NCBI GenBank assembly: GCA_035688305.1
Contig: DASSNC010000111.1
Location: 1 to 64,000, forward strand
DNA length: 64,000 nt
Direction of reading: 5' to 3'
From: 66-474 sp035688305
Lineage (GTDB): Bacteria > Pseudomonadota > Gammaproteobacteria > Xanthomonadales > Rhodanobacteraceae
The translations under genes and the position numbers were made by a program. The stretch's first letter is position 1, and each line of letters starts with the position of its first letter. Below are positions 17,201 to 24,419 of the stretch, in pieces. The notes below the pieces were generated by a model. It searched no databases and was not told the DNA's origin. It saw only the letters and a program-made list of their open reading frames with translations.

Positions 17201-20200
17201 ATAGCACCGTCCTGACCGAGCGGATCGAGACCCTGCGTGACCGTTGGCCGGAAGCGGCACCCTTGGGTGGACCGCGCCAGCACATTGCACATCCCGTCAC
17301 TCCCGAGCCGATTGTCGAGGAAGCGCCCGAGGGGGCTGCCTTGGCCGGATTGGATGCCGGTGGTGCGGAGGAAGACGCCGAAGCGCGCGCCATGCGCGAA
17401 GCCGAAGAGCAGCTTGCGGCTGACCAGGCTGAGGCCGACCGTGTTGCTGCGGAGAAGGCGGAAGCCGAACGCATTGCCGCCGAGCAAGCCGAAGCCGAAC
17501 GGGCTGCAGCAGAACAGGCCGAGCAGGCCGAAGCCGAACGCGCCGCCGCCGAGCAGGCCGAGCAAGAACGGGCTGCAGCAGAACAGGCCGAGCAAGAACG
17601 TGCCGCCGCGGAGCAGGCCGAAGCCGAACGTGCCGCCGCGGAGCAGGCCGAAGCCGAGCGGGCTGCGGCAGAACAGGCTGAGCAAGAACGTGCCGCCGCC
17701 GAGCAAGCCGAAGCCGAACGTGCCGCAGCCGAGCAGGCTGAAGCCGAGCGTGCCGCAGCCGAGAAGGCCGAAGCCGAACGTGCCGCAGCCGAGCAGGCCG
17801 AAGCCGAACGTGCCGCCGCCGAGCAGGCCGAAGCCGAGCGTGCCGCCGCCGAGAAGGCCGAGGCGGAACGTATTGCGGCCGAGCAGGCCGAGGCGGAACG
17901 TATTGCGGCCGAGCAGGCCGAACAGGAACGTGCGGCTGCCGCGAAAGCGGAGGCCGAGCGTATTGCTGCTGCCCGCGAGCAGGCCGCCCGCGAAATCGCC
18001 GCCAACGCCTTGCCGGCATTCCCGGACGATCCGCAGCCGGAGGGTGCGCTCGACATCGAGAATCTCGATCCTGAGCTCGCAGGCCTGTTCACCGAGGAAG
18101 CTGGAGAATTGCTGGACGCCAGCGATGGCCTGTTGGCTACCCTCCGCAGCGCGCCCGACGATGTCGAGAGCGTACGCGGGCTGCAACGCAACCTGCACAC
18201 GCTCAAGGGCGGTGCGCGCGTGGTGGGTATTTCCGCCGTGGGCGACCTCGCGCATGTGATGGAAACGCTGCTGGAACAGATCGTCGACCACAAGCGCGCA
18301 CTTGAACCCATCGAGGTCGATTCGCTGGAGCGCGGTTTCGACCGCCTGCAGGACATGGTGCATCGGGTATCGGAAGGCCAGGCCATTGCCACGCCGGTGC
18401 ATGCGATCGAGCGCTTCGATGCGCTCGCGAGCGGACGCCCGATTGCCGGTGTCACGTCCGAAGCGCAACAGCCGGAATCGGCTGCTGCCCCGGCGCCGAT
18501 TCCGCCACCGCGTCCGGCGCCCGCGCCCGTTGCCGAAGCCGAAGTGCGCGCGCCGGCGGAACTTATCCGCGTACGCTCGGACCTGCTCGATTCAATGGTC
18601 AACGCGGCCGGCGAGGCGTCGATTTACCGCGCGCGCCTCGAACAGCAGGTCAGCAACTTCCGCTTCAACCTGGTCGAACTGGACCAGACCGTTGCACGTT
18701 TGCGCGAACAGTTGCGCAAGCTCGAGATCGAAACCGAAACCCAGATCCTGTCGCGCTACCAGCGCGAGAACGAGGCCGGCGAAAGCACGACCTTCGATCC
18801 ACTGGAACTCGATCGCTTCTCGAACCTGCAGCAGTACTCGCGTGCCTTGGCCGAGTCGGTTTCGGACTTGGCATCCATCCAGGACATCCTGGACGACCAG
18901 ACCCGCCAGTCCGAAACCTTGCTGCTGCAGCAGTCGCGCGTGAACTCGGACTTGCAGGACGGCCTGATGCGCACGCGCATGGTGCCGTTCGAGTCGATGG
19001 TGCCGAACCTGCGCCGTACCCTGCGTGGTGCCGCCGACGAGCTCGGCAAGCGCGCGCAGTTGCGCGTGGTCGGCGCGCAGGGCGAAATGGATCGCAACGT
19101 GCTCGAGCGCATGAAGGCGCCGTTCGAGCACATGCTGCGTAACGCGTTGACGCACGGCATCGAGGATCCCGCGCAGCGCGTCGCCGTCGGCAAGCCGATG
19201 GAAGGCACGGTCACCATCGAAGTCGGCCGTCTGGGTACGGAAGTGTTGGTGCGGGTGTCCGATGACGGCGCCGGCTTCAACCGCGACGCGATCCGCGCCA
19301 AGGCCATCGAACGCGGCCTGCTGGCGCCGGACGTGCCGGTGTCGGACAGCGAGCTGTACAACTTCGTCCTGCAGACGGGCTTCTCCACTGCCGGCGAGGT
19401 CAGCCAGTTGGCCGGCCGTGGCGTCGGCATGGACGTGGTCGCCAATGAAATCCGCCAGCTTGGCGGCTCGCTCACGATCGAGTCGGAACGCGGCCAGGGC
19501 ACGGCGTTCAACATCCGCCTGCCATTCACGCTGGCGGTCACACAGGCCATCACGGTGCGCGCGGCCGAAACGGTGTTTGCGGTGCCAATGACCTCGGTGC
19601 AGGCGGTGTCGCGCATCCGCCGCGAGGAATTGGCCGAGCGCCTTGCCAGCGGCGACCTGAAGGTCGAATACGCCGGCGAGGAGTACGCGCTGCACGATCT
19701 CTCCGAGTTGCTGGGATTCCCGGCGTCGAAGATTCCCGAAGAGAATACCGGTCAGCTGCCACTGCTGATGGTGCGGGCAGGGGACCTGCGCGCCGCGATC
19801 CGCATCGACATGGTGATCGGGTCGCGCGAGATCGTGGTGAAGCCGGTCGGTCCGCAGATCAGCAACGTGCCGGGCATGTTCGGCGCCACCATCATGGGCG
19901 ACGGCTCGGTGATGTTGATACTCGACCTTGCGCCGTTGGTGCGGCATTTCGTTGCCAATCGCGCCGCGGCAGCCTTGGCACTGGCGACCGAGCAGGAAAG
20001 CGGCACCGTTGCGGCACCGGCGGAACCGGCAGCCCCGCCCGTGGACGAACGCGGTCCAAGCCTGGTCATGGTGGTGGACGATTCGATCACCATGCGCAAG
20101 GTCACCACGCGCGTGCTCGAACGCGAGAACTTCGAAGTCATCACGGCGAAGGACGGCGTGGATGCGCTGGAGAAGCTGCAGGACCGCGTGCCGGATGTGA

Positions 20201-20430
20201 TGTTGCTCGATATCGAGATGCCGCGCATGGACGGCTACGAGTTGGCGACGCACATGCGCAACGACGTGCGCTTCCGCCAGGTGCCGATCATCATGATCAC
20301 CTCGCGCATGGGCGAAAAACACCGCCAGCGCGCATTCGAGATTGGCGTCGATCGCTACCTCGGCAAGCCGTACAGCGAACCGGACCTCTTGCGCAATGTC
20401 GCCGAGATCCTGGAGGCGGGGCGTGGCTGA
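14272..20430 (+). CDS. chpA: chemotaxis histidine kinase/response-regulator hybrid ChpA (PilL)
   Basis: ChpA is the CheA-type kinase of the Pil-Chp pathway that phosphorylates PilG and PilH. The 2052-residue protein has an N-terminal region of helical Hpt-like units without clear histidines (about 30-600). Three recognisable Hpt boxes follow: H736 in SFHTLKGSGR, H911 in AVHTLHGAVA and H1309 in NLHTLKGGAR. A 200-residue Ala-Glu-Gln-Arg repeat linker lies at about 1043-1240. The kinase core has NALTHGIEDP near 1620 and GRGVGMDVV near 1716. A CheW domain and a receiver with D1980 complete it. The start may be 14272 or the in-frame ATG at 14290. The next gene begins inside its last codons. The H911 box has histidine in place of the usual lysine, so it may be weak or inactive. 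Confidence 0.96.
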   Translation: MMTGDDMMSTTTDEAGVASLAPDGAGRMASGAARKPTMRLEEHLEFSTLGWVKPQIDQLLSEARLALESYSDSPGDQASMHSCIDLLHQVLGTLRMVELYGAAELAQEMEHLAQNLLEENIAKRDEAFGALMRGLVQLPDYFDLIETGHKDIPIVLLPLINEMRDARAAAPVDEKVLFHPDIDRPLPAQAAGARAAFPFADLRQRTTQVRLRFQVQLLAWTQGHEPDFAVMRGCLDELLSISHAEAARRLWWVAGGVVEALQQGRLDQHAASLRQQFGQLDRTIRKMQDQGEDVCSDEDSHELTRTLLYFIAHAKPGDGRSNDVFHAFALDRVLPTAEELEHARAAMSGRNRALLDTVAKAVREDLLRVKEGLDIFLRRDERDNQQLVPHLDTLQRVADTLTMLGLEGPARMIGEQRQTIAHIIDGKREPKPETVLDVASALLYVDASLDEHIENLGAPEDSDSSLPTSEARKIMRALMREAGANLGRVKDALTAFIESAWSHDRLAGVPKMLAEVSGALRILNLERPAGLVDGIDRYIDNELVIDRTVPTVDEMDLLADALAGVEYYLEIGRDSSASNDQLLAGAQRSLESLHYWPVPERRAPVAVVEAADGSDDVAAPLPAEEFESTATPTEPHAAPPAAPAAPAAVADESLVVPGVGPGKWVDVEEEVLEPITGDGVAVDTTFQDAAGIDEEIREVFVEEVGEEIANISVNLPAWKSNPEDLDTLKNVRRSFHTLKGSGRLVGAMALGEFSWKVENMLNRVLDHTIQPDANVQDLVDTAVAALPKLHAGLQGDPVALDPPLDAIMQAADKLAAGEPARVADFVQGYRKTIRTVRRWVPQAEAVVAAPAPVAPVSVITSPESGLPVVDPILLDVLRTEVGQHVGSLRDYLGRNGNHDVAVDDELVRAVHTLHGAVAMVGIDSLSSMLGPMEVWMRRVRSADAPLDREGCDAVRDAVAMTDHVMAQFDAPMPDVPDSTVLTERIETLRDRWPEAAPLGGPRQHIAHPVTPEPIVEEAPEGAALAGLDAGGAEEDAEARAMREAEEQLAADQAEADRVAAEKAEAERIAAEQAEAERAAAEQAEQAEAERAAAEQAEQERAAAEQAEQERAAAEQAEAERAAAEQAEAERAAAEQAEQERAAAEQAEAERAAAEQAEAERAAAEKAEAERAAAEQAEAERAAAEQAEAERAAAEKAEAERIAAEQAEAERIAAEQAEQERAAAAKAEAERIAAAREQAAREIAANALPAFPDDPQPEGALDIENLDPELAGLFTEEAGELLDASDGLLATLRSAPDDVESVRGLQRNLHTLKGGARVVGISAVGDLAHVMETLLEQIVDHKRALEPIEVDSLERGFDRLQDMVHRVSEGQAIATPVHAIERFDALASGRPIAGVTSEAQQPESAAAPAPIPPPRPAPAPVAEAEVRAPAELIRVRSDLLDSMVNAAGEASIYRARLEQQVSNFRFNLVELDQTVARLREQLRKLEIETETQILSRYQRENEAGESTTFDPLELDRFSNLQQYSRALAESVSDLASIQDILDDQTRQSETLLLQQSRVNSDLQDGLMRTRMVPFESMVPNLRRTLRGAADELGKRAQLRVVGAQGEMDRNVLERMKAPFEHMLRNALTHGIEDPAQRVAVGKPMEGTVTIEVGRLGTEVLVRVSDDGAGFNRDAIRAKAIERGLLAPDVPVSDSELYNFVLQTGFSTAGEVSQLAGRGVGMDVVANEIRQLGGSLTIESERGQGTAFNIRLPFTLAVTQAITVRAAETVFAVPMTSVQAVSRIRREELAERLASGDLKVEYAGEEYALHDLSELLGFPASKIPEENTGQLPLLMVRAGDLRAAIRIDMVIGSREIVVKPVGPQISNVPGMFGATIMGDGSVMLILDLAPLVRHFVANRAAAALALATEQESGTVAAPAEPAAPPVDERGPSLVMVVDDSITMRKVTTRVLERENFEVITAKDGVDALEKLQDRVPDVMLLDIEMPRMDGYELATHMRNDVRFRQVPIIMITSRMGEKHRQRAFEIGVDRYLGKPYSEPDLLRNVAEILEAGRG
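17398..17990 (+). repeat. 30-bp coding repeat array in chpA (AAAEQAEAER units)
   Basis: About twenty near-identical 30-base units encode ten-residue blocks of the type AAAEQAEAER or AAAEQAEQER. This gives an uninterrupted charged, alanine-rich helix, about residues 1043-1240 of ChpA. The units vary mostly at third codon positions and by swaps of Q, K and E. It probably forms a long single helix or coiled coil separating the second and third Hpt boxes. Such arrays can change length by slippage or recombination. Confidence 0.92.
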
Positions 20431-21718
20431 CCAGGGCACCCGCGCCTTGCCGCGCATTGCATTCGTGTTCGGCGACGCGTCGCTGGCCGAGCACGTGCGT
20501 GATGCAGTGACCGGGCACGCCGAAATCACCTATTCGGTTCCTGCGCAGGACTTCGATGCGGCACGCCTGGTCGATGCACAGGTAGCCTCGGCGTTGGTGA
20601 ACGTCGACGGGGGTGACTGGCTAGATGAAATCGAGTCGCGCCTGAATGCCGCCGGTGTCCCCGTGGTGTTCAATGATCCTGATTATTCACGCGGCCTCGA
20701 TGGTTGGGACCGCGCGCGCTGGTTGCGCCACCTGACCGCGAAGCTGTGCGGCAGCGACGACTATGATCCGCCGCGGCCGGTAGCCGTGGCGGACGCGCCG
20801 GATGCTGCGCCGGCGGAAGTGGACACAACCGCGCCCGCTGCTGTTGCGGAGGTCGCCAGCGACGAGACCAACTCGCCCGGTGCAACGGACGATCCCGAGG
20901 CCGACGGCGATTTGGCGGCGGGCGAACCAGCGTCCCGCTCCAGCGACGCGGTGGCGGAACGGCCGCTGTCGCCGCATGAAATAGAAACCATGACGGCCGA
21001 CTTCGTGGCGACGCCCGAGTTGCACACCAAATCGGCGTCGTCGTGGCAGCCGACCGCCGTCACCGTACAAGTGTCGGCGCAGCCTTCCGTTGCAGCGAGG
21101 TTGCCGGAGGCCACGCCGCAATCCGGACCCGCCACGCCTGAACCAGTCGCGTCCGAACCGGCCGAAATGGGTCCTGACGCATCCACGCAACCCGCGATCG
21201 ATCCGCCGCAGGCATCCGACCAGGATGCAACGACGGATCTTCTGGACGTGGACACCGAAGCATTGTCGGCGATGATCGACGAGCGCCTGGCGCAACCGGA
21301 AGCGTCCGCAGGCCTGCAAGAGACATGGGACGTTCCGGGTGCGACGGCTGGCGATATGGATGCACCTGCAGATCCGGCATTGGGCGACCCCGTGCCCTCG
21401 GATGACGCGGCTGCGGGCATGCACACGATTCCCGTGGCTGACGTATCTGAGGCGCCCGCCAGCGATCCGGACGCCGACGTGTTGGCGAGCCTGCCGTCGC
21501 TCGACGATTGGCAGTTGCTCGATGCGGATGCCATGCCTGAAGCTGCCAAATCCGGCAGTGGGCGGGTTGCGTCGGAGCTGCCCGACAGTCTTTCCGACCT
21601 TTCGCTGGTGCCCATGGATCCCACGGGCGATATTCCCATCAACACCGATCCGATCGAACGCTGGATCGACGAAGCCGAGGGCCGTACCAAGCCCAAGGGT
21701 GACGGAGACAAAGCATGA
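20423..21718 (+). CDS. degenerate protein in the chpB position of the Pil-Chp cluster
   Basis: This 431-residue protein occupies the place where Pseudomonas has ChpB, a CheB-type methylesterase. GTG 20423 overlaps the end of chpA by eight bases. The first 120 residues look like a receiver-like or Rossmann-type domain (RIAFVFGDASLAEHVRDAV, VNVDGGDWLDEIESRL) without the phospho-acceptor aspartate pattern. After that comes about 280 residues of low-complexity sequence rich in Ala, Asp, Pro, Glu and Ser, with a few short ordered-looking blocks (DWQLLDADAMPEA, DPTGDIPINTDPIERWIDEAEGR). I find no methylesterase Ser-His-Asp motif such as ASTGG. It could be a eroded CheB or a lineage-specific scaffold. 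The next gene overlaps its stop by four bases. Confidence 0.8.
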   Translation: MADQGTRALPRIAFVFGDASLAEHVRDAVTGHAEITYSVPAQDFDAARLVDAQVASALVNVDGGDWLDEIESRLNAAGVPVVFNDPDYSRGLDGWDRARWLRHLTAKLCGSDDYDPPRPVAVADAPDAAPAEVDTTAPAAVAEVASDETNSPGATDDPEADGDLAAGEPASRSSDAVAERPLSPHEIETMTADFVATPELHTKSASSWQPTAVTVQVSAQPSVAARLPEATPQSGPATPEPVASEPAEMGPDASTQPAIDPPQASDQDATTDLLDVDTEALSAMIDERLAQPEASAGLQETWDVPGATAGDMDAPADPALGDPVPSDDAAAGMHTIPVADVSEAPASDPDADVLASLPSLDDWQLLDADAMPEAAKSGSGRVASELPDSLSDLSLVPMDPTGDIPINTDPIERWIDEAEGRTKPKGDGDKA

Positions 21719-22203
21719 ACGACGACCTGGGTTTGCCGCGCGAAATTCGCGGCGTCATGCTTCCCGTCACGGGTGGCCGCGTGCTGGTGCCCAACACCAC
21801 GATGGCCGAGGTGATCTCCTACGCCAAACCCGCACCCGTGCGCGGTGCGCCCCCATGGTTGCTGGGTCGCCTTACGTGGCGCGGCTGGGGCCTGCCGGTG
21901 CTGGCGTTCTCGTCGTTGGCGGGTGTGGCCGGTGGCGGCGAAGCGACCGAAAACGCGCGCGTCGCGATCCTGAAGGCGCTGAGCGGCCACCCCCGGCTGC
22001 CCTATTTCGGCGTGTTGAGTCAGGGCTTTCCGCGCCTGACCCTGATTTCCGAAGCGATCATGAAACCCGATGAGAGCGCCGACGCCGAGGCACTGCCGGC
22101 GTGCGTGCGCGAGCAGGTGATCGTGCACGATGAAGCGGCCTGGATTCCCGATCTTGCGGCGGTCGAGAACATGGTCGTGGAGGCGTTGAGCGTTGCCGCT
22201 TGA
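21715..22203 (+). CDS. chpC: CheW-like protein ChpC
   Basis: This is a second CheW-type adaptor of the Pil-Chp cluster. The 162-residue protein shows the CheW pattern: GGRVLVPNTTMAEVISYAKP, PPWLLGRLTWRGWGLPVLAFS, and a C-terminal segment ending near EALSVAA. Its start (ATG 21715) overlaps the upstream stop by four bases, and the pirin gene begins inside its last codons, so it is translationally coupled on both sides. In Pseudomonas ChpC links additional receptors to ChpA. I rely on size, fold pattern and position for the name. Confidence 0.85.
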   Translation: MNDDLGLPREIRGVMLPVTGGRVLVPNTTMAEVISYAKPAPVRGAPPWLLGRLTWRGWGLPVLAFSSLAGVAGGGEATENARVAILKALSGHPRLPYFGVLSQGFPRLTLISEAIMKPDESADAEALPACVREQVIVHDEAAWIPDLAAVENMVVEALSVAA

Positions 22204-23086
22204 GCGCATCGAGACGCGCAACGCCGAGATCGGCGACGGCTTTTTCGTGCGGCGGGCCTTGCCCAGCAAGCTGCGCCGCATGGTCGGTGCTTGGTGTTTT
22301 CTCGATCATCTTGGCCCGGTTGCCTACCAGGCCGGCGGTGGACTTGCGGTAGGGCCACATCCGCATATCGGCCTGCAGACTTTTACCTGGATGATCGAAG
22401 GCGAGGTCATCCATCGCGACAGTCTCGGCAACGAACAGACGATTTCGCCCGGCCAGGTCAACCTCATGACGGCTGGCCACGGCATCTCCCATTCCGAGGA
22501 TTCGCCACCCGGCCGCGGCGGTCGCGCGCACGCAGTGCAGTTGTGGATCGCACTGGACGAAGCGCATCGCCACGGGCCGCCCGCTTTTTGCAACTATCCC
22601 ACGCTGCCGGTGAGCGAGCGCGATGGGTGCCGCATCACACTGCTGGTCGGTTCGCTCGCCGGGCAGCACTCGCCGGTGGAAGTGTTCTCGCCATTGCTCG
22701 GTGTGGACGTTGCGCTGCAGTGCGCGACGACGCTCGATGTGCCGTTGGATCCAGCGTTCGAACACGCCGCGCTGGTACTCGAAGGCGAAGTGACGATTGC
22801 CGGCGAATCGTTCGTGCCCGGCACGCTCGCCTACCTCGGCAGCGATCGCGATGGCGTTTCGTTGCAATGCGCGGCGCCGGCGCGGATGGTGCTGGTCGGC
22901 GGTGCGCCATTCGGCGAAGACATCCTGCTGTGGTGGAATTTTGTCGCCCGCACGCAGCAGGAGATGGCTGACGCCGTGCGCGACTGGAACCACGGCACCC
23001 GTTTCGGCGAGGTCCACGGCAGCCCGTCGCGGCGTTTGGTCGCGCCGGATGTCACACAGCTCAGGTTGCGATCGCCGGGCCGCTGA
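22193..23086 (+). CDS. pirin family protein
   Basis: Pirins are bicupin metal-binding proteins, some with quercetinase activity, and others with proposed redox-regulatory roles. The 297-residue protein has the first-cupin metal motif GPHPHIGLQTF, the later GHGISHSE that supplies a further ligand, and the pirin-typical FLDHLGP. The C-terminal cupin ends in GAPFGEDILLWWNFV. The best start is TTG 22193, which overlaps the chpC stop and has a GGAGG box about nine bases upstream; no ATG lies nearby in frame at a sensible place. Its position at the end of the chp operon is unusual for a metabolic-type enzyme. It ends seven bases before the convergent rsmE. Confidence 0.9.
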   Translation: MPLERIETRNAEIGDGFFVRRALPSKLRRMVGAWCFLDHLGPVAYQAGGGLAVGPHPHIGLQTFTWMIEGEVIHRDSLGNEQTISPGQVNLMTAGHGISHSEDSPPGRGGRAHAVQLWIALDEAHRHGPPAFCNYPTLPVSERDGCRITLLVGSLAGQHSPVEVFSPLLGVDVALQCATTLDVPLDPAFEHAALVLEGEVTIAGESFVPGTLAYLGSDRDGVSLQCAAPARMVLVGGAPFGEDILLWWNFVARTQQEMADAVRDWNHGTRFGEVHGSPSRRLVAPDVTQLRLRSPGR

Positions 23087-23093
23087 GCCTGCG

Positions 23094-23828
23094 TCAGAAG
23101 TCGCCGAAGAGTGCCTGCAAGACCGCGATTGCCGCAAGCCCGGCGGTTTCGGTGCGCAGGATGCGCGGGCCGAGCGACAGCTTGGCGAATCCGGCCGTGT
23201 GCAGTGCGGCGAGGTCACCGTCCCCGAATCCGCCTTCCGGGCCAACCGCGATCACGCTGTGGGGCGTGGGTTGCAGCGCACGTGGAGCGCGGGCTTCGCC
23301 GGGATGCAATACCAATCGGGTTGAGTGGGGATCCGCAGCGAGCGCGGTCAGCCAGGCGGCCAGCGGTTGCGCCGGGTGCAGCGCCGGAACGATGGCGCGG
23401 CCGGATTGCTCGCAGGCGGCGATCGCGACAGCTCGCCAATGTTCGAGGCGTTTGGCTGCGCGGCCATCGTCGAGCTTCACTTCACTGCGTTCGGTCACCA
23501 GCGGCACGATCGCGGCAACCCCCAGTTCCGTGGCTTTCTGCACGATCCAGTCCATCTTCTCGCCGCGCGCCACGGCCTGCGCCAGGGTGATGCGCAGCGG
23601 TGATTCGCGGGTGACGGCCTGCCGGGACTCGATCTGCACCGCGGCGTCGCGACCGCTGGCCGAGGTCAGGTGTGCCGGGTAATCGTGGCCATCGCCATTG
23701 AACAAGGTGAGCGCAGCGCCGGCGCGCAGGCGCAACACGCGCAGCACGTGGGCCGCAGCCGGCGCGGGCAGTGTGACTTCGGTACCGACTTGCAGGGCGG
23801 TGGCGACGTGGATGCGGATGTTGCGCAT
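23094..23828 (-). CDS. rsmE: 16S rRNA (uracil-1498-N3)-methyltransferase
   Basis: RsmE methylates U1498 of 16S rRNA using S-adenosylmethionine. The 244-residue product starts with a PUA-like N-terminal domain (HVLRVLRLRAGAALTLF) and has a SPOUT methyltransferase domain. The latter shows QKATELGVAAIVPL, SERW-like positions (TERSEVKLDD), AIAACEQSGR, and the knot signatures AVGPEGGFGDGDL and LGPRILRTETAGLAAI. ATG 23828 (MRNIRIHV) is chosen over an upstream in-frame start because similarity begins there. It faces the pirin gene convergently. Outside it, a small exported protein is encoded divergently. Confidence 0.97.
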   Translation of the reverse strand: MRNIRIHVATALQVGTEVTLPAPAAAHVLRVLRLRAGAALTLFNGDGHDYPAHLTSASGRDAAVQIESRQAVTRESPLRITLAQAVARGEKMDWIVQKATELGVAAIVPLVTERSEVKLDDGRAAKRLEHWRAVAIAACEQSGRAIVPALHPAQPLAAWLTALAADPHSTRLVLHPGEARAPRALQPTPHSVIAVGPEGGFGDGDLAALHTAGFAKLSLGPRILRTETAGLAAIAVLQALFGDF

Positions 23829-23955
23829 GGGCGTGGAACTCGTCCGGGGCGACGGCGGTCTCAAGTATGAACGAAACCTGTTGCGCCGGACGCGCGTTCA
23901 CGTTGGCGCGAGCGCGTGGGTGGACAATGAAGCGTCAAGCACCGGAGAAACCAAC

Positions 23956-24294
23956 ATGAAAATGAACAGACTCTTCATGGCCTTGGCTGCCACAGGCTTC
24001 GCGGCGGCAGTGTCCGCGTCGGCATTCGCCGGGCAGGCGTCGCCGAGTCAGGACGCCGCCGCGAGTCAGACCAACACGGCCACGGCGCCTGCGAAGGCCA
24101 AGCGTGCCGTGCCGGCGCCCGGCAGCCGCAACTGCATCCAGAGCACCGGCAGCCACATCCCGCCGCCGAAGGGCCAGTGCCTGCCGGTGGCAGGCAACAG
24201 CTACAGCCAGCAGGACATTCGGCGCACTGGTGCCACGGACGTTGGTCGGGCGCTGCAGATGCTTGATCCATCCGTCACGGTGCACGGGCATTAG
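23956..24294 (+). CDS. small exported protein with TonB-receptor-plug-like tail
   Basis: The 112-residue protein begins with a Sec signal peptide (MKMNRLFMALAATGFAAAV, cleavage likely after ASAFA). The middle part is a low-complexity Ala/Thr/Pro linker. The mature C-terminus has two cysteines (NCIQ and GQCLPV), which could form a disulphide. It ends in QDIRRTGATDVGRALQMLDPSV, a pattern that resembles the plug entry of TonB-dependent receptors although no barrel follows. A GGAG ribosome-binding site lies about 10 bases before ATG 23956. It is expected in the periplasm. I do not recognise a function. Confidence 0.8.
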   Translation: MKMNRLFMALAATGFAAAVSASAFAGQASPSQDAAASQTNTATAPAKAKRAVPAPGSRNCIQSTGSHIPPPKGQCLPVAGNSYSQQDIRRTGATDVGRALQMLDPSVTVHGH

Positions 24295-24351
24295 CGAAAC
24301 CATCAATCGTCATGGCGGCATTGCCGCATCGGTGAGGTCTTGGCATAGGTG

Positions 24352-24374
24352 GTTCGGGCACGCGCGGCCCGAAC
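24352..24374. other. hairpin between the small exported protein and bioA
   Basis: GTTCGGGC and GCCCGAAC form an eight-base perfect stem around a seven-base loop, between two convergent genes. No T-run follows on either strand, so it is at most a weak intrinsic terminator. Confidence 0.4.
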
Positions 24375-24419
24375 AGCCGCGCGTCGGCTGGGCATCCACG
24401 GCCATCAGCAGGAACGGAA

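Noticed and set aside
16153..18468. Minus-strand frames opposite the chpA repeat, with long Gly/Leu/Phe or Ser/Ala repeat patterns.
   Set aside because: They merely mirror the 30-base coding repeat of chpA. The repetition does not add evidence for a gene.
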